A stretch of 7,920 nucleotides of DNA from JBNJEM01 sp051745935 (GCA_051745935.1 JBNJEM010000363.1:1-7920), one strand, 5' to 3'; positions 1-6,158 are shown, counted from the stretch's first letter. Program-made: numbers and translations. The notes: generated by a model from the sequence alone, not told the origin.

Positions 1-12
1 GAACGTAACGGA

Positions 13-31
13 CCACGGGACAAGCCCGTGG
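13..31. repeat. Short perfect hairpin past the end of the NikL-like gene
   Basis: A 7-bp perfect stem (CCACGGG / CCCGTGG) with a 5-nt loop lies about 85 nt beyond the stop of the metal-transport gene on the minus strand. No T-run follows on either strand, so a classical Rho-independent terminator is not supported. It may still act as a 3' RNA-stabilising or transcription-pausing structure, or be a dispersed intergenic palindrome. Whether it recurs in the genome cannot be seen here. Confidence 0.45.
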
Positions 32-115
32 CATTTGCACCTCGAAAAGCCTTTCCTCAATATGTGCAACGGACGTGGGAACGCCTGCGAACATCAGTCT
101 TTTGCCCGTGAACGG

Positions 116-928
116 TTACTCATCCTTCTTTTGCCGCCGCGTTGCCAGTACCCACACGCCGAAGATTCCCAAAATGTACCCACAGCCTCCCAAAACGTCT
201 TGCCAGCGCAAACGCGTGCGCCACCGCCGTAGATCGGCTTGCAGCGCGGCGATCCGTTGGTCCAACGCCTCAATTCTATCCGGATGAGTTGTGCCCACCG
301 CTTCAACCGCGCCATCCGCCGTCGTGGCTCCGTCCGCCGTGGAATTGGCTACCGGGGCGTGCTGATGATCGGTGGCGTGTGCGTGGCTCGCCGAGTACTC
401 GCGCGGCGTCTCATGGTCATGGCCCGTTTCATGGTCATGGCCTGTTTCATGGTCATGGGGCGATGGGTCGCCGGCGGGTGGGGAAGGAAGGTCCGCGGGC
501 AGCTCCCGAGCCGGCACGACAAATTCTGCTTGGTGTCCCATGCCGGCATCGGCAACCAACGAGTGGATCTGGCGAAAACGGGGTTCGTAAGCGAATTTGC
601 CTTCTTCGTCCGCCTTCACCGTGCTCACCGTTTCGCCGTCGGGGCCATTCACGGTGATTTCCGCGTTTCGTACTGGCGTTCCACCTTGATAATAGACTTC
701 GCCTTCAATCTTTTTCCCCCGCGCCGTGGCAAACATGATAACCTTATGCGCCTCCGCCGTGGCTGTGAAACAGCTACTGAACAGCCAAAAGCAGCACATG
801 ACCCATGTCGCTTGCCAGCAAGCCGGTGACGTGTTTCGCCCGTGTGGAACGTCCAACGCCCCGGACGCGTCGACCCCTCGCTTCACCCAGAGACCGGATT
901 CGCATGCTTCAAGGCACCTTCGGATCAT
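116..928 (-). CDS. NikL/CbiL-like periplasmic component of a Ni/Co ECF transporter
   Basis: Probable accessory subunit that presents Ni2+ or Co2+ to the membrane S-component CbiM, acting outside the cytoplasmic membrane. With the start used here (270 aa) a hydrophobic signal segment at about residues 42-58 ends in a TAEA^HKV cleavage-like site. The mature part begins HKVIMFA and continues as a carboxypeptidase-regulatory-like beta domain (GEVYYQGGTPVRNAEITVNG, DEEGKFAYEP) to about residue 140. This order is typical of NikL/CbiL. A His/Asp-rich stretch (about 158-192, three HDHET-type repeats, then HAHATDHQH) is a likely metal-binding loop. A predicted coiled coil (about 215-241), one transmembrane helix (about 245-263) and a basic RRQKK tail follow. 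The ATG at 928 was chosen because AAAGGG lies 10 nt upstream, inside the end of cbiM, with only 7 nt between the genes. The n-region would be unusually long; an ATG at 799 would give a shorter signal peptide but has no ribosome-binding site. Confidence 0.82.
   Translation of the reverse strand: MIRRCLEACESGLWVKRGVDASGALDVPHGRNTSPACWQATWVMCCFWLFSSCFTATAEAHKVIMFATARGKKIEGEVYYQGGTPVRNAEITVNGPDGETVSTVKADEEGKFAYEPRFRQIHSLVADAGMGHQAEFVVPARELPADLPSPPAGDPSPHDHETGHDHETGHDHETPREYSASHAHATDHQHAPVANSTADGATTADGAVEAVGTTHPDRIEALDQRIAALQADLRRWRTRLRWQDVLGGCGYILGIFGVWVLATRRQKKDE
411..460. repeat. 18-bp tandem repeat coding the His-Asp metal-binding loop
   Basis: Almost three copies of an 18-bp unit beginning TCATGGTCATGG (411-428, 429-446, 447-460). 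The first two copies differ at a single base and the third is partial. Read on the minus strand each unit encodes the hexapeptide GHDHET. Because the unit is a multiple of three, copy-number changes would lengthen or shorten the metal-binding loop without breaking the frame. Confidence 0.85.
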
Positions 929-935
929 ATGCCGG

Positions 936-1592
936 TTACCCTTTACACCAGTCGGTTGAGACCGAAGCGAACAGCAAAGGCCGCGCCAGGATATCCGGGC
1001 GGACTCGCCGCAAAAAGACCACCGCGCCACCTGTCACAAGACCTTCCACGAGTGCCACGACGACATGAGAGACCAGAACCGCCAATGCGGGAAACGTGAA
1101 CGCCTCGCCGGAAAGCCGAAGCGCGGTTGCCATCAACAGCGCCGCGCCCAACACGGCGGTCGCTCCCGCCACAACGCCCGCCAAGCCAGCCACTTTGTCA
1201 TTTCCGCAGCACACGGACGCACGCAACGCGTGGTGGCAGACCACCGCTGGCGTCGCCATGATCAAGGTGTTAATGCCCAAGGCCAATACACCGCCATGGC
1301 CCAGTAGTACGGCCTGCAGCATCAGGGCGATCAACAGGGCGGGGAATGCCGCCCAACCCAGTAACAGGCCCACGAGCCCGTTGAGCACCAAATGCACGCT
1401 GGTGACCCCCGCCGGAACGTGAATCGACGAGAGCACGAAAAACGCGGCAGTGACCACAGCCACTCGCGGCACGTGTTCATTGTCCATCCTTCGCAAGCCA
1501 ATCGCCGTGCCCACCGCCGTTCCCACCACGCCAGCGGACAGAACGCCAATCCCCTCCGGCGAGCCGGCCAGTACAGCTTCGTGCAAATGCAT
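936..1592 (-). CDS. cbiM: CbiM, membrane substrate-binding component of a Co/Ni ECF transporter
   Basis: Integral membrane S-component that binds Co2+ or Ni2+ and delivers it to an energising CbiQ-CbiO module for B12 or nickel-enzyme assembly. The 218-aa protein has about seven hydrophobic segments and the expected length. It starts Met-His-Leu-His; in structurally studied NikM proteins the N-terminal amine and His2 are metal ligands together with a His in the third segment, and here SVHLVLNG places a His at exactly residue 67. Other family hallmarks are SSIHVPAG (55-62), GWAAFPALL (79-87), LLGHGG (96-101), LGINTLIMA (105-113) and the late segment SHVVVALVEGLVTG (175-188). The start is fixed by the functional Met-His terminus, with GAAAG about 10 nt upstream. 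The gene is translationally close-coupled to the NikL-like gene. No CbiN follows, which fits systems where NikL takes that place. Whether the metal is nickel or cobalt cannot be read from the sequence. Confidence 0.92.
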   Translation of the reverse strand: MHLHEAVLAGSPEGIGVLSAGVVGTAVGTAIGLRRMDNEHVPRVAVVTAAFFVLSSIHVPAGVTSVHLVLNGLVGLLLGWAAFPALLIALMLQAVLLGHGGVLALGINTLIMATPAVVCHHALRASVCCGNDKVAGLAGVVAGATAVLGAALLMATALRLSGEAFTFPALAVLVSHVVVALVEGLVTGGAVVFLRRVRPDILARPLLFASVSTDWCKG

Positions 1593-1706
1593 GGGATTAC
1601 CGCTTTCACAACCAGAGTTCGCGCCGACCCGTCACATCCCTGGCCGTCCCCGAAGCCCCTGGGCTCGGCCCTGGAACCGCGCGCGTAATATGAACAAGAA
1701 GATACG

Positions 1707-1723
1707 TAATACTCCACGTATTA
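1707..1723. promoter_or_regulatory. Dyad operator candidate over the cbiM promoter
   Basis: TAATAC-N5-GTATTA is a perfect 6-bp inverted repeat. It overlaps the proposed -10 box and reaches over the expected transcription start, where a bound repressor would block RNA polymerase. A metal-responsive repressor is plausible for a Ni/Co uptake operon, but the spacing does not match the classical E. coli NikR site (GTATGA-N16-TCATAC), so the regulator is unknown. It could also be a small RNA hairpin at the 5' end of the transcript. Confidence 0.45.
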
Positions 1724-1748
1724 TCAGCGGTTCCAACCACCGTGTCAA
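1720..1748 (-). promoter_or_regulatory. Sigma70-type promoter of the cbiM operon
   Basis: On the minus strand a perfect TTGACA (1743-1748) is followed after exactly 17 bp by GATAAT (1720-1725), one base from the consensus TATAAT. Transcription would start near 1712 and give a GC-rich leader of about 120 nt before the cbiM ATG. I did not find the conserved boxes of a cobalamin riboswitch in that leader. The -10 box lies within a copy of the decamer word (GCTGATAA) that also occurs in the nearby repeat array. Confidence 0.6.
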
Positions 1749-1784
1749 TGGCGCGGATCAGCAGCCGCGAGGCCTCGCGTTTTT

Positions 1785-2154
1785 CGTAACCGTTCACGAG
1801 TGGGGGGGGGAAAGAGAACCGCTAATAAACGCTGATAAACGCAAATAGTCAGGTATCTGGACGAAGCAAGAGGCCTGTGCCACCGCGCCGAAGCGTTCAC
1901 CTCGGAGCCGATCTCACGGTACTTATACTTCAGGCGGTCGAATTTGTCCGGGTGGAAAGCTGCCCGACGCAAGCCGTCCTCCCGTTGGTCGGCCTCGCGC
2001 CGGACAAAGTCATCCGCGACCGGTACACGTACCGCTGTTATGGATGCCTCCGCCCTCTCTGGCAACCGCGTGGTCTCGGCCTCGAATCCGCCTTGCATCA
2101 GCGTTCGTTAGCGGATACCAGCGGTTTGCTTGCCATCTACCGTGAACGGCTACC
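1785..2154. repeat. ~370-bp segment bracketed by nested inverted repeats
   Basis: The outer pair is CGTAACCGTTCACG (1785-1798) and CGTGAACGGCTACC (2141-2154), which match in inverted orientation at 12 of 14 positions. The inner pair is the 20-mer at 1817-1836 and its inverted counterpart at 2097-2116, matching at 17 of 20 (core AGCGTT..TTAGCGG). Both inner repeats belong to arrays of degenerate 10-bp units with AGCG in constant phase (about 1817-1850 and 2097-2126). A run of nine G (1802-1810) follows the left outer repeat. A third, identical copy of the outer 13-mer sits at 107-119. The organisation resembles a miniature or decayed mobile element, or a dispersed intergenic repeat. No transposase is present and no target duplication was identified. 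Confidence 0.55.
1850..2098 (-). other. Open frame inside the repeat-bracketed segment, possible gene remnant
   Basis: From an ATG at 2098 the minus strand stays open past the inner repeat to 1745 (117 codons). The first roughly 83 codons have ordinary-looking codon choice and a hydrophilic product with motifs such as DDFVRREADQRED and HPDKFDRLKYKYREIG. The remaining codons only translate the decamer repeat and the G-run (ICVYQRLLAVLFPPP), so the natural C-terminus is missing or the frame is chance. No ribosome-binding site precedes the ATG and no family is recognised. Confidence 0.2.
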
Positions 2155-2173
2155 GTTTTTCTTTGAGGGCGAG

Positions 2174-3202
2174 CTATTCATTCCAGCCGTGCGCGTCGCG
2201 GACACGGATCATGGTGTCCAGGATGGTGTTCCAGGTTTCCCCGCTTTGGAGCACCGCGTTGGAAAACATACAGCCATCCCAACACACGTGCTTGATACCG
2301 CGAGATTGAGCGCCATCGAGCCAGTAGCCGGCTGTTTTCACAATGTCCAGTTTGCCATTGGGGTCATCGGCCAGGCAATGCCGTCCCGTTGAATCGTGCG
2401 CGCCGGTTCCGTGCACCGTGCCATCGTTTTGAGCGACGTGAAAGTCAATGGTCCATGGCCGTAGCGCCTCGGTCATGGTTTTGTAGGCCTCGTAAAACTC
2501 TTCTTCACTGTAGCCTTCCTTCAACAACGCGTGCTCTTCGGCGTTGTAACCCATCAAGTACAAGTACGTATGTGCCTGGTCTGCTTGAAATCCCAGGACG
2601 TCCGGCATATCCACCGCTTCCAATAACTGGACCGCGTATTTCCAGGAATGGAGGCCGGCCCAACAGATTTCACCTTCGGCGGCCAACCGCTCGCCATGAT
2701 CCCCGGCCACTTGGGCCGCCTCCCGAAACGTGCGCGCGATTAACTCGGTGTTTCCTTTCGGATCCTTCAACCAGTTTTCGGGGCTGTCAGCCGAGTCGAT
2801 TCGGATGGCGCCGTATTGCCGGACGCCGTGTTCGTTGAACACCCGCGTAATGCGACAGGCTTTCCTAACGGCAAGCACGAAATTCTTGCGGTCCTGCTCA
2901 CTCCCCATCGCGGATCCACCGACGGTGCCGGGCCAAATCGGGGCCACGACCGAACCGACGTTGAGCCCTTTTTCAGCAATGCTGTCGGCCATCGCTCGCA
3001 ATTGGTCGTCGCTGGCGTCCGGATCGGTGTGGGGATGGAACAGAAAAATGTCCACGCCTTCAAATTTTTGCCCGTTTACTTCGGCCCCGGCCGTCAATTC
3101 CAGCATTCGCTCCCGGCTGATCGGCGGGTGGTCCGTCCCCTCTTCCTTACCCACCAGGCCAGGCCACATGGCGTTGTGAAGCTTCGGATATGCGTTGCTC
3201 AT
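2174..3202 (-). CDS. Xylose isomerase-like TIM-barrel sugar isomerase/epimerase
   Basis: Cytoplasmic enzyme of the xylose isomerase-like TIM-barrel superfamily (sugar phosphate isomerase/epimerase, AP_endonuc_2 fold). The actual reaction and sugar are unknown. In the 342-aa protein the expected metal and substrate residues lie at strand ends: E176/E178 (AAEGEICW), D208 and H211 (ADQAH), H255 (DFHVAQND), D270/H275 (HDSTGRH) and D309 (CWDGCMF). Length and motif order fit a complete protein. The ATG at 3202 is preferred over an adjacent in-frame TTG at 3205 because AAGGAG lies 6 nt upstream of it. The gene stands alone: 155 nt separate it from the small ORF upstream and no same-strand partner follows closely. 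Such paralogues are numerous in planctomycetes and often serve sugar, inositol or ketose metabolism, but the neighbours give no hint which. Confidence 0.85.
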   Translation of the reverse strand: MSNAYPKLHNAMWPGLVGKEEGTDHPPISRERMLELTAGAEVNGQKFEGVDIFLFHPHTDPDASDDQLRAMADSIAEKGLNVGSVVAPIWPGTVGGSAMGSEQDRKNFVLAVRKACRITRVFNEHGVRQYGAIRIDSADSPENWLKDPKGNTELIARTFREAAQVAGDHGERLAAEGEICWAGLHSWKYAVQLLEAVDMPDVLGFQADQAHTYLYLMGYNAEEHALLKEGYSEEEFYEAYKTMTEALRPWTIDFHVAQNDGTVHGTGAHDSTGRHCLADDPNGKLDIVKTAGYWLDGAQSRGIKHVCWDGCMFSNAVLQSGETWNTILDTMIRVRDAHGWNE

Positions 3203-3260
3203 CAAATACTCCTTAACTCAAACTGAAAACCTTACATGACGACTAGCTGGTAAAGCCCGG

Positions 3261-3280
3261 CTCCGAAGGTCTTTTCGGAG
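3261..3280. repeat. Hairpin in the leader of the sugar isomerase gene
   Basis: CTCCGAA and TTCGGAG form a perfect 7-bp stem around a 6-nt loop, 58 nt upstream of the isomerase ATG and about 80 nt downstream of the small ORF's stop. There is no T-tract on the minus strand after it, so it is a poor intrinsic terminator. A processing or stability element, or a dispersed palindrome, fits as well. The rest of the 155-nt gap shows only the Shine-Dalgarno. Confidence 0.4.
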
Positions 3281-3360
3281 ATGGCCGCCGCCGGAAATGG
3301 CCCGAATTCAATCCACCTGAAATTCACCGGAAACCAGCGATTTTCCAGCGTCTAGGCCGC

Positions 3361-3585
3361 TCAAAGAGCCTCACACGTCTGCACATTGCGTCCTTGGAAC
3401 TCGAGCGACGTTCGTACAAACACCCCCAACAGTCCGGCTAAACGGTCATCCAAATACGTATACCGTTTTTGAAGGCGTTTTACCAGACGTGCCCCGGGGG
3501 GAACGAGAATACGCCATTCGGTCGCGGTGTCGGTGCAGAAAGACATGACAGAAACCACGCCATGGGTTCGCACTCGCAGCGACAC
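3361..3585 (-). CDS. Small hypothetical protein downstream of the radical SAM gene
   Basis: I do not recognise a family. The 74-aa frame starts with GTG at 3585; an in-frame ATG at 3546 would give 61 aa. It lies 75 nt after the stop of the radical SAM gene on the same strand, so co-transcription is possible. The product is soluble-looking with a basic middle (RLVKRLQKR, 33-41), a short hydrophobic stretch (LAGLLGVFV, 49-57) and three Cys. Codon choice resembles that of the neighbours, which is the main reason to include it. Neither start has a clear Shine-Dalgarno. Confidence 0.4.
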   Translation of the reverse strand: MSLRVRTHGVVSVMSFCTDTATEWRILVPPGARLVKRLQKRYTYLDDRLAGLLGVFVRTSLEFQGRNVQTCEAL

Positions 3586-3660
3586 GCCTACCGGTCTTGA
3601 AACGTGGCAGTCATTCTCTGGCCGATGCTCGCCAGCCCCCTCCAGCCGCGGCCACTCGTT

Positions 3661-4674
3661 CTATTCGGGGGGGAGCTCGGCGGCTCGTTTGCCTTGCCAA
3701 GTATTCCGACGTTCCAGTTCCAGTTGAAGGGCTCGGTGCAAGCCGGATTTGTCAAGGCACCAACGGGGGCCAACCAGGTACTGGCGGGGCGCATCCCCTC
3801 CTATCCGCTGAATAACCACATGCGGAGGCAGTACTTCCAAAATATCAACCACCGCTTGCACGTAGTGATGGCGGTCTATCAGTCGCACGTCGCCCCGGCG
3901 TACTTGATCCGCCAAAGGGGTTCCCGCCACGGCGTGAAGGTTATGGAGCTTGACGGCATCGATGCCCAGGCGGGCGAGCTCCCGAGCCGTCGCGACCATG
4001 TCTTGCCGTGATTCAGCGGGCAGGCCGAGGATCAGATGCGCGCCAATCTCAAAGCCGCGCCCGTGACTGCGAGTGACGGCATCCACCGTCGCATCGTGAC
4101 CATGACCCCGGTTCATCCACTGGAGCGATCCGTCGTGGCTCGTTTGCACTCCATATTCCACGGAAACAAACGTCTGTCGGGCCATCGCCTCGAGTAGATC
4201 GAGCACGGAGGGCGGGACGCAGTCTGGACGGGTTCCGATCGCGATCCCCACGACCTGAGGGTGTTGGATGGCCGGTTCATAGACCGCTCGCAGCCGCTCC
4301 ACCGGCGCGTGGGTGTTGGTGGCTGGCTGAAAATACGCCAGAAATCGGGTGCAGTGGCGGTAACGGCGCTGTAAACGAGCGATGCCCTCGTCCAGTTGCT
4401 CCGAGATGCCGGGCAGCCGGTCGGCGGTTCGGGCGGCTCGCCGACTGGGGCTAAAGCTACCTGCGTCACAGAAAATACAGCCCTCGGACCCGATATGCCC
4501 GTCGGCGTTGGGACACGCAAAGCCCCCATCAAGGCTGACTCGCTGGACTCGAGTCCCGAAGTGCTTTTGTAGAAAGAACTTATACGAGAAGTATCGTAGT
4601 CCACATCTCCGCCAGTGATGGGTTGGAAGCCACGCCTTCGGGCTCGTGTAAGTTGACGACACTGGGGAACTCAA
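3661..4674 (-). CDS. TIGR01212/YhcC-family radical SAM protein
   Basis: Radical S-adenosylmethionine enzyme with a [4Fe-4S] cluster, cytoplasmic. It has the features of the E. coli YhcC / B. subtilis YtqA family: RYFSYKFFLQKHFG, then SLDGGFACPNADG, with a C-x11-C-x2-C cluster motif (Cys54, Cys66, Cys69). Further landmarks are FLAYFQPATNTHAP (111-124), GIAIGTRPDCVPP (143-155), EYGVQTSHD..L..MNRGH (173-191), HLILGLPAE (213-221), VKLHNLHAVAGTPLA (241-255) and a C-terminal IGGDAPR (291-297). Known members are about 310-330 aa, so this 337-aa protein is complete. YtqA has been linked to wobble-uridine tRNA modification in Bacillus; that role here is only an extrapolation. Start: the frame opens with TTG at 4674 (GTG at 4662 is the alternative), neither with a good Shine-Dalgarno, so the first 15-20 residues are uncertain. 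It is divergent from the FHA gene across 97 bp. Confidence 0.9.
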   Translation of the reverse strand: MSSPVSSTYTSPKAWLPTHHWRRCGLRYFSYKFFLQKHFGTRVQRVSLDGGFACPNADGHIGSEGCIFCDAGSFSPSRRAARTADRLPGISEQLDEGIARLQRRYRHCTRFLAYFQPATNTHAPVERLRAVYEPAIQHPQVVGIAIGTRPDCVPPSVLDLLEAMARQTFVSVEYGVQTSHDGSLQWMNRGHGHDATVDAVTRSHGRGFEIGAHLILGLPAESRQDMVATARELARLGIDAVKLHNLHAVAGTPLADQVRRGDVRLIDRHHYVQAVVDILEVLPPHVVIQRIGGDAPRQYLVGPRWCLDKSGLHRALQLELERRNTWQGKRAAELPPE

Positions 4675-4771
4675 CTAGATTGAATTGCAGTGTGTTTATT
4701 CTTTTCTATTCCGATTTGGTTGACGACCGAATCGTATCGCTTGGATCCGCTCGCGACAAGGCAATTCATTC

Positions 4772-5227
4772 ATGTTTGGCGAACTCGTTCCCGTGGGGGG
4801 CGGCGACCCCATTCCCTTGCTCCAGAAAAAGCTGCTTGTAGGCCGACGTGAAGGGTGCGACATTACGCTCCGTTTTTCTAACGTGTCGGCCCACCACTGC
4901 CAGCTGTCGCTGGAAGAAGGGTACTGGTATGTCCGAGACTTGAAGAGCCGCAATGGCACCAAAGTCAACGGGACTCGAGTCGCTCGCAAGCGTCTGGATC
5001 CGGGCGACACGCTGGCTATTGCCAAGCACAAATACACGATTAACTATTCGCCGGTGGACCTGGGAGCCGCCGGACCCCCTCCGCCCGACGAAGAGGGACT
5101 CTCGGAGATCATGGGACGGTCTCTGTTGGAACGGGCCGGGTTGAGCCGCCGCCGAGCACCAGATGATCGTTATGATGTGGTCGACGATAGTGAAGGGCGT
5201 TTCAAAGACCCCAATGAACCCTCCTAG
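4772..5227 (+). CDS. FHA-domain phosphopeptide-binding protein
   Basis: A 151-aa protein consisting of one forkhead-associated domain (about residues 1-95) and a polar tail. FHA domains bind phosphothreonine on partner proteins, usually Ser/Thr kinase substrates. The recognition residues are in place: G24-R25 (LLVGRREGCDI), S39-x-x-H42 (NVSAHH), N61-G62 (SRNGTKVNG), and a closing LDPGDTLAIAKHKY segment. The tail (96-151) carries a PPPP stretch and many charged residues and looks disordered. There is no signal peptide, so it is cytoplasmic. The ATG has AAGG 10 nt upstream. The kinase partner is not encoded nearby, so the pathway is unknown. One-domain FHA proteins of this size are common in planctomycetes, which are rich in Ser/Thr kinases. 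Confidence 0.88.
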   Translation: MFGELVPVGGGDPIPLLQKKLLVGRREGCDITLRFSNVSAHHCQLSLEEGYWYVRDLKSRNGTKVNGTRVARKRLDPGDTLAIAKHKYTINYSPVDLGAAGPPPPDEEGLSEIMGRSLLERAGLSRRRAPDDRYDVVDDSEGRFKDPNEPS

Positions 5228-5230
5228 TGT

Positions 5231-5363
5231 TGCCCCACGGATTCGTCTTAGGGTGAGGTAGGGCGGCTCGGCGATCGCACGACCTCGCCAGGTAGGCGAA
5301 AGAACACTGCCGGGCCGGTGCCATCGGAATTCTTAGCCGTGACAGGGCCCGAACGGTGGGGCA
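5231..5363 (+). ncRNA. Possible structured RNA after the FHA gene
   Basis: This lies in a 464-bp gap (5228-5691) without a convincing gene. The segment can be closed by a perfect 8-bp pair (TGCCCCAC 5231-5238 / GTGGGGCA 5356-5363) stacked on TTCG/CGAA (5242-5245 / 5350-5353). Inside are a CGGCT/AGCCG stem (5264-5268 / 5335-5339) and two hairpins (TCGCC/GGCGA at 5285-5299, CACTG/CGGTG at about 5303-5318). It begins 3 nt after the FHA stop, so it could be a 3' UTR structure or an independent RNA. It lacks the landmarks of SRP RNA, RNase P RNA and tmRNA. GC-rich DNA makes such pairings by chance fairly easily. The rest of the gap shows only G-rich sequence and the leader frame before ykgJ. Confidence 0.3.
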
Positions 5364-5632
5364 CGGCACGCGGTCTTTCAACCTCCGTTGGGCCTTTTGG
5401 GGTCGGAATCCGCGCCGCAACCCCGGTGCTCGCGTCGGTCGTTTCGGCCTCCTTGATCCTGGTTCAACCTCGGCAGTGTGGCAGGGGCAACGGAGGCGCT
5501 CGGCCTTGGCCTGTTTTCATCGGACCACGCGGATGGGGTAAAAGGGGCCGGAAGTGCGTGGAGGGCGTGATTGAGGGGGGCGGTTGCCCAGCGCGAAGCC
5601 GCCGGTGCTGGAGTGGTGAGGAAAAAGAGCGG

Positions 5633-5695
5633 ATGGCGGCACGCAAGATCACGGATCTCGCCGGGACCCCGAAGCTGAGAAAGGATCGAGTATGA
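5633..5695 (+). other. 20-codon leader-like ORF overlapping the YkgJ start
   Basis: ATG at 5633 with AGGAA upstream encodes a basic 20-residue peptide (MAARKITDLAGTPKLRKDRV). Its TGA overlaps the YkgJ ATG as ATGA, an arrangement typical of translational coupling. The same frame is open upstream to an ATG at 5318, but that part is Gly/Arg-rich and does not look coding. It may be a leader peptide or chance. Confidence 0.25.
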
Positions 5696-6126
5696 AGCAG
5701 ACGCTGAGCATGGAAGAAAGCCCGTGGTATACAGATGGTCTTCGGTTCCAGTGCGCGGAATGCGGCGGCTGCTGTACGGGGGGGCCTGGATTTGTTTGGG
5801 TCAACAAAGCGGAGATCGAAAACCTCGCCGCGGCGCTGAGCCTGTCGGTGGCTGAATTTGAAGACCAGTACGTCCGGCAAATCGGAATCCGCCGGAGTTT
5901 GAAGGAGCGATCCAACTTCGATTGCGTTTTATTCGATTCTCATACAGGCAAGTGCCGGGTTTACGCAGCCCGGCCGCGGCAATGTCGTACCTGGCCATTT
6001 TGGAATTCAAACCTCGCCAGCCCCGAGGCTTGGAAACAAACGGCTCAAAGTTGTCCCGGGATCGGTAAAGGAACACTTTACCAGTTAGCCGATATTGAAT
6101 CTCGACGACAAACAATTCTTCTCTGA
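5692..6126 (+). CDS. YkgJ-family CxxCxxCC zinc/iron-chelating protein
   Basis: A 144-aa cytoplasmic metal-binding protein of the YkgJ / UPF0153 family (Pfam CxxCxxCC). Members are believed to chelate Zn or Fe-S; the biochemical role is not settled. The signature C-x2-C-x2-CC is at residues 21-28 (CAECGGCC), followed by GGPGFVWV. The second Cys set is Cys78 (FDCVLFD), Cys88 (GKCRVYAARP), Cys98 (RQCRTWPFW) and Cys121 (SCPGIGKG), all in the usual order. Length is normal for the family. AAAGGA ends 6 nt before the chosen ATG; an in-frame ATG at 5710 would remove only six residues and still keep every Cys. The gene stands alone, with long gaps on both sides, so its context gives no function. Confidence 0.9.
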   Translation: MKQTLSMEESPWYTDGLRFQCAECGGCCTGGPGFVWVNKAEIENLAAALSLSVAEFEDQYVRQIGIRRSLKERSNFDCVLFDSHTGKCRVYAARPRQCRTWPFWNSNLASPEAWKQTAQSCPGIGKGTLYQLADIESRRQTILL

Positions 6127-6158
6127 TCGGATCGCGAAGCACCCTTTCGCCGTGTCGA

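Noticed and set aside
1..94. Minus-strand open frame from an ATG at 94 to the left edge as the start of CbiQ
   Set aside because: The 31 residues do not resemble a CbiQ N-terminus, there is no Shine-Dalgarno, and the frame runs through a perfect hairpin.
239..829. 196-codon plus-strand frame opposite the NikL-like gene
   Set aside because: It is antisense to a recognised gene, and its repetitive Met/Val content is the complement of the His-Asp repeat.
1593..1712. Cobalamin or NiCo riboswitch in the cbiM leader
   Set aside because: The leader is GC-rich and could fold, but I could not find the conserved boxes of either class. A covariance-model search would decide.
1877..2392. 171-codon plus-strand frame across the repeat segment
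   Set aside because: Its second half is antisense to the sugar isomerase and its first half crosses the inverted repeats; no start signal.
5318..5632. Upstream part of a 125-codon plus-strand frame before ykgJ
   Set aside because: Gly/Arg/Trp-rich composition without a ribosome-binding site, and it overlaps the folded segment; only the last 20 codons are kept as a leader candidate.
5464..5880. 138-codon minus-strand frame over the start of ykgJ
   Set aside because: It overlaps the well-supported YkgJ coding region in antisense and has a low-complexity Arg/Pro composition.
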